This document shows, one piece after another, positions 1 through 8,381 of a stretch of 13,928 nt of DNA. The translations under genes and the position numbers were made by a program. The notes beneath the pieces were generated by a model. The model was not told the DNA's origin and did not search any database. It saw only the letters and a list, made by a program, of their open reading frames with translations. Within the stretch, counting starts at the first letter, position 1; each line of letters starts with the position of its first letter. The stretch comes from Isohypsibius dastychi (lineage: Eukaryota > Tardigrada > Eutardigrada > Parachela > Isohypsibiidae): the NCBI GenBank assembly GCA_034696485.1, contig JAQIWT010000911.1, positions 1-13,928 on the forward strand, written 5' to 3'.

Positions 1-435
1 TCCTCACATCTTCCTCTATCAAATGATGTATCGGATGATGACTGGAAAAGAGGGCACAAAGGCAGTTTTGCTTGTCAGTCAAATAAAGTCTTGATGAAAT
101 TAAATTCTATATCACCTTAATAGTTGTTATTTAAATATGTCCTAAAATTATAAACACCTCCCCAAAAAGAGTCTTAAAACAACCAAGTTTTATCCGGACT
201 TTTTTGCAATGAAAAACACAGGTTTACAAGAAACAGCTGTCTGAAACCATGCAATCAGAAACCGAAGATTAATCACATGAGTGAAAAAGAAGCACCGGAA
301 AAAATATTCGTGATATCGAATTAATCGTGATGAATCCAGGTTTCTTCTCGTAAAATGATGATTCATTATCAAAAATATGAGAAGCTTATCGTCTCAACAA
401 GATTCCGGAAATCGTGAATAATCTTCTTTTTACAG
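1..435. other. Left-edge intron and unresolved exon region of the RhoGEF gene
   Basis: No recognisable protein block is visible here. A strong acceptor, with a T-rich tract ending ...ttttacag at 435, opens the first exon I can place with confidence, so most of this stretch is probably intron. A possible upstream exon ends at a GT near 335 (...aatccag before gtttct) with the right phase, but its short reading frame shows no clear DH-domain similarity. The rest of the DH domain should lie left of the window. No RNA gene or repeat was seen. Confidence 0.4.
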
Positions 436-1335
436 GAGGATTAGACGAGAAGATCAGCTGGTTGCGGAATTTTGAAAAACTACAAGTCATCCAGCGGCAA
501 TTAATCTGGCCATCAGTGATCGATCTGCAGGATCCCAAAATATTCATTCCAGAAGTGAGAAAGAATCACGCCTCGTCTACTATCACTTTGCAACTGATTA
601 CTGTTCTTTCAGGTCCTCAAATTGCACTTAGCAAAGCAGCCATGCGAAAGCCTCATTCTCAGTCCAAGGAGAGTAATCGTTCAAGAAGGCACACTCTATA
701 TGATTGACAACGGAAAGCCTATCGAAATGCAAGTCTTCCTGTTTGATGATATGTTGCTGCTGACGAAAAAACGGAAAGGTTTAATAAAAAAGGTCATCAA
801 CTCAAACTTTAAATATCAATTTGTCAAATACCATATTTCATTTTTCTACAGAAATCCACAATTTCTGAACAATATTCCTCGCTAACAAACAGCAATTCCG
901 GGGAAAATTCCACGCGATTTGTTGTTTATAAACAACCTATGCCACTCGACCGAATTATGGTTCACGACATGAGTCCTACTGACCAAGGTTATTTTCAGAA
1001 CATTTAGGGAAATTGTTTTCAAGAGGTTTTTACCACGTGATGAAATTCCAGCCAATTCATTACTGAAGAATTCACTCGTCATTCTCCATGTCTCCCGCTA
1101 TCAACAGATCATTGGCGCCGTGACCTTGCAAGCCATCAGCGAACCTGCCAAAGTAAACGGAATTTCAGGAAAGTAAACATGGTCCCGATTATTCAAGATA
1201 TTTTATTTCTAGATTCTCTGGCTGACCAAAATAAGACAAGCGATGGACAGGTGGCGCACTGTGCATATACTCGAACACGGCCAAAGCTTCGCGGATCAAA
1301 CTCTAACACAATTTTCTACTGTTTCCGAGTTCTGA
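436..1335 (+). CDS. Rho guanine-nucleotide exchange factor, C-terminal part with PH domain (partial; PLEKHG-type)
   Basis: This is the 3' part of a Dbl-family RhoGEF, which would activate Rho-type GTPases at membranes or the cytoskeleton. My exon model is 436-554, 613-792, 852-959, 1024-1152 and 1213-1335 (TGA). The introns are 58, 59, 64 and 60 nt, and each of these four junctions is phase 0. The first exon (ISWLRNFEKLQVIQRQLIWP) looks like the helix after the DH core. The second and third hold a PH domain: SPRRVIVQEGTLYMIDNGKP, then FLFDDMLLLTKKRK, a typical PH strand pair, then RFVVYKQPMPLDRIM. The fourth gives SLVILHVSRYQQIIGAVTLQ, and the last gives the PH C-terminal helix (ILWLTKIRQAMDRW). 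The DH catalytic core is outside the window. The spacing of QRQLxWPS, FIPE and QPCE recalls PLEKHG5-like GEFs, but that subfamily call is inference. The borders at 960 and 1024 and the final exon are the least certain. Confidence 0.62.
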
Positions 1336-1504
1336 AAATGATTCAGTGTGCGAAACTTTTTTTCCCGACGAGAAATGCTGCACGGTTTTCGATGCAGACT
1401 TTATGCCATGTCTCTCAGCAAATTCTAGTCCCAATTTCAAAATTCTTTTCGAAAAAGTATGTACTTTTTTCCTGTCGCGCCGACGTGTTTTTTACACCAC
1501 CACA

Positions 1505-1510
1505 AATAAA
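1505..1510 (+). terminator. AATAAA poly(A) signal candidate for the RhoGEF gene
   Basis: A canonical AATAAA lies about 170 nt downstream of the proposed RhoGEF stop at 1333-1335. It is about 37 nt before the antisense SRR1-like coding region begins. The position supports the RhoGEF gene ending at 1335 rather than reading on into the SRR1-like gene. Confidence 0.45.
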
Positions 1511-1546
1511 AGATCACAAATCTCACCTCAAACTGAACGAAACAAT

Positions 1547-2562
1547 TCAAGACGATTCATCTTCGGTGGACGAAATGAAATTCAACACCGTGTCAGAAAA
1601 AGCCGAGTCGAAAAATCCGGATGAGTCTTTGATCGGCAATTTATAGCTGCTGATTTTTCTGCGATCCAATTGTAACTCAGAACAAACGAAAGAAAGGGGA
1701 TTTCCGAGCATAACAACATTCTTTTCTGTTCCATGCTCCATGTTGAACCGGTACAGATTTGAATAAAGTGGTCGATCCGCATGTATCATGTAGAACAACG
1801 TAGGATTCCGCGCTAAACGATTACAGTTCTATGAAAAAGTAGGAGTGCTGGATCAATCTCATGGAATTATTCGCGTAATTTCAGGTAATGTACCTCGTTT
1901 TCTCGAATAACCTGAAACCCGCAGAAGTCGGACTCCAAATAAGCAATCTCCAGAGTGGAAAATATGGGATCAAAAATGAAAACGGAGACCTGAAAAAAGA
2001 GTTTGGGATTCAGCGACCATATAAATGAACAGCTTCTTTTCTTAGATATTAAATCTGAGTTTATCCTTACTTTAAATCTCGCAGCGATGCTTTGTAGAAC
2101 ACTGAGCTGTAATCTGCAATTTAGACCCCAATCCGTGGGTGAGGAGAACCGTCCCAAAGCATAACAGACAATTTCTTCTGGTTCACAGGAATGTTTCCGG
2201 AGCAATTCAATCACATAATCCACGAGCCTTTTCAAAAAGTGCGGTCCACATTCTCTCAGCACGCGCTCACTGTAACAAACAATTGCGTTCGATGAATTAA
2301 GAATGAAGACAGAAATTGAGGTACAATAACAAATGAACACCAACCTTGTTCGAAGCATCATTTTGTGAATTTCATCGATATTTCCCGCGAATTCTTCCCC
2401 CGGATGCAACGGGTTATCCGACTGCGATGCAGCTGTATTCTTGGCTTTGGATCTCCTGTGCTTGGTTTTGACGACTTGAAACCCATCAGGATCTGCTATT
2501 CGGTCCATTCGGGCAATATACGGCCGATTCTCGGGTGAAGTTACGTTTTCTTCAAATTTCAT
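1547..2562 (-). CDS. SRRD: SRR1-like protein (SRRD family), complete
   Basis: Four minus-strand exons, 2562-2345, 2269-2071, 1989-1894 and 1828-1547, join in frame to 795 nt (264 residues plus stop). Introns are 75, 81 and 65 nt, all GT-AG on the minus strand. The SRR1 domain is clear. An N-terminal DPDGFQVVKTKHRR segment resembles the basic start of family members. IVCYALGRFSSPTDWGLNCR followed by LQLSVLQSIA is the central SRR1 block. VFIFDPIFSTLEIAYLES gives the DPxF...E motif, GFQVIRENE follows, and TLFYMIHADRPLYSNL plus NVVMLGNPLSF match the C-terminal block. SRR1 was named from an Arabidopsis light-signalling and clock mutant; animal homologues have been linked to haem metabolism and circadian function, but the molecular activity is poorly known. 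The gene is head-to-head with RPB2 and tail-to-tail with the RhoGEF gene. The start ATG opens the first exon and no other in-frame upstream exon is needed. Confidence 0.88.
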
Positions 2563-3071
2563 TTTGAGATCTTTTTGTTTTGGTTTTGTAAGTAGCCTAG
2601 CCTACGCCTACGCTTACGCAAACTCAGACAGATCAGCTGACAGAGACCGTACGTACGCAGTAGGTTTGCTTCACGTTACGTATCTTCCCGACACAGGACT
2701 GACCTGGAAAATAGCGGCGCTCAAGTAAAAGAAGTCAGGCCAGAAGAAAAGAGTTTTCATTCGGATTTCAGATCTTCGAAATTCGGAGAAATTGTGCTGC
2801 CTTGTGCCTTGTGAATGAATTCAATTGTTTGCACTCGAAAACATCGGTGGCTCAATATCTGGATTTGCATCAGGATTTGGTGACACCAAGCTCTCGTGAA
2901 AAGCTCTGCTTTTGTTTTGTTTGGAAATTAACAAAGCAAGGAAGTTGAAGTTCGCAATTATTGTCATTCGGCCTCTGGTCGGTTTTTAATGTGGATTCTT
3001 GAATGCCTGATTTGGCTGATTCTTGATTCTCTGATCTTGAGCTTGATCTGTTTTTCGCAATCGTCGCCAGA
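2563..3071. promoter_or_regulatory. Putative bidirectional promoter between the SRR1-like and RPB2 genes
   Basis: The two start codons face away from each other across 509 bp with no supported coding sequence between them, so both 5' UTRs and core promoters should lie here. Visible elements are an array of TACGC/CTACGC-like units at about 2601-2619, a TCAGCTGA palindrome with an E-box core at 2633-2640, a CGTACGTACG palindrome at 2648-2657, and another TACGTA at about 2677-2682. No clear TATA box is visible. A pyrimidine-containing stretch ending in CAG at 3070 lies one base before the RPB2 ATG and could be a splice acceptor. Confidence 0.5.
2648..2657. promoter_or_regulatory. CGTACGTACG perfect palindrome
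   Basis: This ten-base perfect inverted repeat is within the divergent promoter, about 85 bp upstream of the SRR1-like start codon and 415 bp upstream of the RPB2 start codon. Similar CGTA/TACG units cluster within 80 bp on both sides. Binding of a dimeric factor is inference only. Confidence 0.3.
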
Positions 3072-6000
3072 ATGCAGAACGGCAACGCAGAGCTGGAGGA
3101 AGATGATGATCTCACCAATATGGAGAACCAGGATGCTGCAGGTCTGTCTTGACATTCTTTTCGATCGTGAAATTCCCAGTCACAGGTTTCTATTTATGCA
3201 GAGTCGGCACCATCGGAACTCTTGGCAGCTTTGGACAAAATCCACACTCGTTCCAGTCGGGATGACACATCTTACAATGAGGAAGTTGGACAGGACGAAG
3301 AGGAACCCCGTGAGTTGATCGACTTTCAATGGAAGCACAATTCTTGAAATCGTTCAATTTTGTTACGTATTTTTCGATTTACTGCTTTCTTGAAGCATCT
3401 TTTGGCGCGACTTATTTCGATGTATTACACTGTTTGCAGTTCAAGAGGTGGACATTGAAGGAGCTGTTGATGCAGCGACGTTGAACGTCGAAGCTGCGGA
3501 TTATGATCAAGCGGTTTGGTCCATAGTTGGCAAACATTTCGAGTCTCGCAACCTTGTCCGGCAGCAAGTCGACTCCTACGACGATTTTGCCGTATACAAA
3601 ATACATCAAGTCATCTCGACATCGGAGCCAATTGTGATTAAAAAAGAAGCTCGTTATCAGAAAGGACGCGTTGATGCACAGGTATTTTTCTCAAATAATT
3701 TTTCGGTCGTTTTGTTTCTTCAAGTCTTCTCAGACGACCGTGACGCTCAAATTTGGAGATGTCTGTACCACGAGGCCAATTATATGGGAACCGGGAGCAC
3801 AGTCCGAGAACCATCCGCTCTTACCAAAAGAGTGCCGACTGAGAAATTTGACCTATTCGTTCCTTCTCTTTGCGGATATCATCAAGACGACCATCACACC
3901 GGGGAAGAAAACCAAGTCTTACAAATATGACCGCGTTTTCATGGGTCAAATTCCTTGCATGGTACGGAGCAGTTACTGCTATTTGAAGGATATGAACGAA
4001 CAAAGTGCCAGCTGGCAAAATGAATGCTTTGCTGATCCGGGAGGATACTTCATCATTCAAGGCTCCGAAAAAGTCAGTTTCTCGGAATTCGGAGTAAAAT
4101 TATTGATTAACGATGGTTGTAATCGTTACAGGTTATAATAGCTCAAGAGCGCCGAGTTTCGAATCGAGTATTCGTCTTCCCTTCCAAAGTGCGGAAGTTC
4201 GATTATGTCGCCGAGATCCGCTCCGTGAATGAATCCGGCCTAAGGATCCCCAGCCTTTTTGAACTGGGTGTATATTCCAGAACCATGAATCCCAGCGACG
4301 CAGACCGCAAGGTGAGTACGTAGACAAAATAGATTCTCCGATCTCCGATGATTGTTCTTGTTTGGCTAAAAACAGTTTTACGTGTTTTCTTATTTTCATT
4401 AATTTATGATTTATTTTTGTTGTATTTCCATAGGTGAGGAATGCAAGCTGTCCTTTTGGTCATCCGATTGTCGCGATTCTGCCGAAAGTGCGGAGCGAAA
4501 TAAAGATTGCTATACTATTTCGGGCACTCGGCATTGAATCGGATGAGGAAATTCTGGAGAAAATTGTTCTCGATATGGGAGACCAAGAGATGCTAGAAGC
4601 GCTTTATCCTTCGATTTTTGAAGGCTCATCGATTCATGTGAGAGCAGACGCACTTAGCTATATTGGATCAAGGTGCTGTGAACCGGGAACACTCCGAGCA
4701 GTGCGGATCGAATTTGCTGAGAATCTGTTGGAAACTGAATTTCTGCCACATCTTGGAACCAAAGGAAAAGACAACATTACCAAAGCGTATTTCCTCGGTC
4801 ATATGGTCAACCGTCTGATGTCGACGAAGATGGGTAGACGTGATATAGATGATCGCGATCATTATGGAAACAAGCGCATCGACTTGGCGGGACCCTTGTG
4901 CACAAATCTGTTCAAACAGTTCTTCGGGAAATTGAAGAAAGATATGCGAATTTACGCTCAGAAATTCGTTGACCGGGACGCGGATTTTTCCATGGAAGCC
5001 GCTGTTCGCACGCAGACTATTACAAATGGCTTTGAGCATGCGTTGAAAACCGGAAACTGGGCTGTTGGAGTAAATTCAAGTGGGTTGACGGGAGTTGCAC
5101 AAGTACTGAATCGGTTGACTTACTGTGCTACAATATCCCATTTGCGGCGGCTGAATACGCCGGTGAACCCGGAAACCAGACTGGCTGCTCCTCGGCTACT
5201 CCATAATACGCAATGGGGAATTGTCTGCCCGGCGGAGACTCCCGAAGGTCAAGCTTGTGGACTTGTGAAGAATCTCGCGCTTATGGCGTATATTACGTGT
5301 GGATCTGAAACTGAGAGGCTGAATGAACTGATTGAGTGCTTGAATCTTCTTGGAACGGAGGAGTTCAGAGCGCTCTCGGCAAAGGAAATCGGCAGGTAGG
5401 TTTTCGTGTCGCGCGGTTTCTGTTGAAACATTGTGTAACGAAATTTGTTATTTAGAGCGACGAAGATTATTGTGAACGGATCTTGGATCGGTGTGCACAA
5501 AAATCCCCAGGTTCTTATCGACCAGTTCAAAGGGATCCGACGTGCCGGCAAAGAACTTGATGAGGTAGGTTTGTTGACAAGATCTTTACGAGAAACTACT
5601 GAGTCCATTTTTGTTCAATCATCCCCAAGTTTTACGTACACAAATTCTTGAACAATAGATTGCGTTGGGGTTTCCTCTTTTTGTAACCGATGGTTTCTTT
5701 CTTGCAGGTTTCCATAATCTACGATGTTTGGAACAGGGAACTGCGGTTTAATACGGATGCCGGAAGAGTCTGTCGTCCATTACTCATTGTTGGCCCTGAC
5801 CAGCGGTTAGTTTTGAAGCAGTTGCAGGTATGTACTTGTTTTGTTTATATAATATGTCTGTCCTTTTCTGCAATGGCGTTCTTTTAGATGTCCATCATCG
5901 GGAATGCAGAGCCGGAAATCAGCAAGAGTTATGGGTTAGATTTCGTTCACTTCCGGTCATGATTAGTTTACTTATGATATTTTTGTTTCAGCTGGTCTAA

Positions 6001-7961
6001 CATGATTGCTGACGGGATCGTCGAGTACATCGACGTCGAGGAAGAAGAAACTACCATGATCGCAACTCATCCACGGGAACTGGCACCTGGCTCATCTCTC
6101 CGGAAAGCCGGGACTTACACTCATTGCGAAATCCATCCGTCTATGATTCTGGGGGTTTCGGCGTCGCTGATTCCGTTTTCCGATCATAATCAGTCTCCGC
6201 GAAACACCTACCAATCCGCTATGGGAAAGCAGGCACTTGGAGTCTATGCCTCGAATTTTCAAGCTCGAATGGACGGCGAGTCGCATATTTTGCATTATCC
6301 TCAGAAACCGTTGGTCAGCACATCTTCAATGAAACATCTCATGTGTGATGAACTTCCGGCCGGAATCAACGCTATTGTCGCAATCGCTTCTTATACTGGA
6401 TATAATCAGGAAGATTCTGTCATCATGAATCAGTCGTCCATCCAACGTGGGCTCTTCCGACATAGCTTCTACCGGACTTATTATTCCGAAGAACGCAAAC
6501 CAAGTAAATACAACAGATGCGCTGAATTGTTTGAAATTCCGGATAGAAATCATTGCGAGGGCGCGCGATTGGACCCGGAAGCTTATTGTAAGCTGGACAA
6601 AGACGGAGTTGTCGCACCTGGATTGAGAGTTTCCGGTTCGGATGTCATTATTGGAAAAACGATAGAATTCGACCCTCTTTATGATCAAGTAGGTGTCTTG
6701 TGATTTTGAGCAATTTTTTGCGAAATGTTATATATGTCTGTCTCTGTAGCTCCGAAGGGATATGACGTTGACTAAAACAGATGCAAGTGTCTATCTTCGC
6801 AGTACGGAAAGTGGCATCGTGGACCACGTTATTTTCGGCATGACTATGCATGAAGCGACGAGGTTCTGTAAAGTGAAAATACGATCCGTTCGGACGCCGG
6901 TTATGGGAGATAAGTTCGCCAGTCGGCATGGCCAGAAAGGAACGGTTGGAATTTGCTATCCAATGGAAGATATGCCGTTTACAGCCAATGGTGTCACTCC
7001 GGATATCATTATCAATCCCCACGCCATTCCATCTCGAATGACCATTGGGCATCTCCTTGAATGTCTTCAGGGAAAGGTAAATTAATGCTGCTCGTTCACG
7101 TTGATTCGTTTTATGTTGTTCATTTGTCTTAAACTTTTCTGTCCGTGTGATTTGTTGGTACTTTGGTTTTGGTTGCATCCAATGCCCTCTTCTGAATTTT
7201 CAGAACAAATTCTTGTATATGTTTTAGGCAGTGGCAGTTTCCAACATGAAATGTTCCCTGATACCTCCAGATAGTGGAACCCCCTTCACGGAAATTGGCG
7301 GAAGCTCGACTGATGTTTCCCTTGTCTCGCTCCTTGGAAATATTCTAAAAACGAAATCTCTTCATGAATATGGAAATGAAGTGATGTATAACGGATTTTC
7401 CGGCCAAAAGCTTTCTTCTCAAGTTTTTATTGGACCAACATATTACCAGCGTCTCAAACATCTCGTTGAAGACAAGATGTATGCGCGAGCCAGAGGCGCG
7501 GTAAACACGCTTGTTCGACAGCCGCAGGAAGGTCGTTCCAGGTAATTCAACGTTTGGAGATGAATAACTCGATCAGAAATTTATTAGTGTTCATTTGTTA
7601 ACAATTTGCTTTTTTAGGGGTGGTGGTTTACGATTTGGAGAAATGGAGCGGGACTGCTTGATCAGTCATGGCGCTTCCTTGAATCTCAAAGAGCGCCTTT
7701 TGGATGTGGCCGATAGATATTGCGTGCATGTGTGCGATGATTGTGGATTATTGACTCATTTCAATAATCCGGCCAGTACGCCTGAATGTAAAAATTGCCG
7801 GAAAAACGTTAGGGTGAGTGGTTTAAACTTTTTTCTTTCTTTCTGATTTTATTATGTTGGAACTTTTTCTGTAGATCTCACGTGTATACATACCATACGC
7901 CTGCAAGCTCCTGTTCCAGGAGATGATGTCAATGAACATCGCTCCTAGGATGATGACTTGA
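3072..7961 (+). CDS. POLR2B: RNA polymerase II second-largest subunit RPB2, complete, divergent
   Basis: RPB2 forms the active-site cleft of Pol II opposite RPB1. Fourteen exons join in frame to 3798 nt (1265 residues): 3072-3141, 3202-3309, 3440-3681, 3734-4072, 4132-4311, 4434-5395, 5456-5564, 5708-5827, 5888-5934, 5992-6688, 6750-7076, 7228-7541, 7618-7813 and 7875-7961. Introns are 52-151 nt. Family blocks appear in order: [54 protein letters not shown] (His456), [46 protein letters not shown] (acidic pair E866/D867), [11 protein letters not shown] (K1013, K1021), [19 protein letters not shown], and a C-terminal zinc site C1211/C1214/C1229/C1232. The protein ends [14 protein letters not shown], the Pol II-type tail that rules out the Pol I and Pol III paralogues. 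It is longer than the usual ~1175 residues: Trp86 aligns near Trp28 of animal RPB2, so there is an extra acidic N-terminus. Divergence from typical animal RPB2 is high. The acceptor of exon 4 could instead be at 3724, which adds three residues. Confidence 0.93.
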
Positions 7962-8381
7962 ATTTGCGCTCAAAAGAGCCTTTCGGACTCTGTTTTTGAT
8001 CGTCATGACGAAGAATCTTTCCGTTCTGCCCTGTTTTAGATTTACGTTTTTTTCCCCAAGATGTGCTTTTGTTTTATAGCTTTGCCATTTCCGAAGTTCC
8101 TGACTCCTTGACGTGATACCTTTTATATGCCATTTTGCTGGTTCTCTATGAAAAACAGTTTCGGTTTTGTGTCAAAAATGGTTTGATCGATTATTTTTCG
8201 GAAATATTTCTGTGCTCTTAAACATAATTCGTTGAAAAATTCACCACCGATTGGAAGACATTGTATTGTCTGCTACAGATTTTGATCCCAAAAAACGGGT
8301 ATCATCATCGATGCGAAATATAAATGTTGACCGGGTTCAACCAAAAAGTTCGCAGTTTTGAGCGAAGATGCTAAAAAGGTC
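7962..8381. other. RPB2 3' UTR and intergenic region before the TDRD12-like gene
   Basis: No coding sequence is supported. An imperfect hairpin (arms around caaaagag and ctctgtttttg, loop tttc) lies at 7971-7998, just after the RPB2 stop. No AATAAA was found. An AT-rich ATATAAAT at about 8318-8325 could be a weak TATA-like element for the downstream gene. The reading frame of the next gene is open from 8331, but its first ATG is at 8382. An acceptor-like tctgctacag ends at 8279; no in-frame exon follows it. Confidence 0.4.

Noticed and set aside
190-372. 60-codon minus-strand open frame at the left edge
   Set aside because: It is F/R-rich, has no domain and lies in probable intron.
1330-1456. 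Alternative last RhoGEF exon (ENDSVCETFFPDEKC...) ending at GTATGT, joined from a donor at 1251
   Set aside because: The phase fits and the donor is good, but no in-frame continuation exists before the antisense SRR1-like gene. The simpler terminal exon ending at 1335, followed by AATAAA, was preferred; this could still be an isoform.
1179-1646. 155-codon plus-strand open frame
   Set aside because: Its 3' half is antisense to the last SRR1-like exon, its 5' half crosses the RhoGEF intron, and it has no domain similarity.
8320-8350. tRNA B-box-like gggttcaac
   Set aside because: No matching A box or cloverleaf arms could be found around it.
8311-8360. Upstream start for the TDRD12-like gene after the acceptor-like tctgctacag
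   Set aside because: All frames after that acceptor hit stops before joining exon 1, so the first in-frame ATG at 8382 was used.
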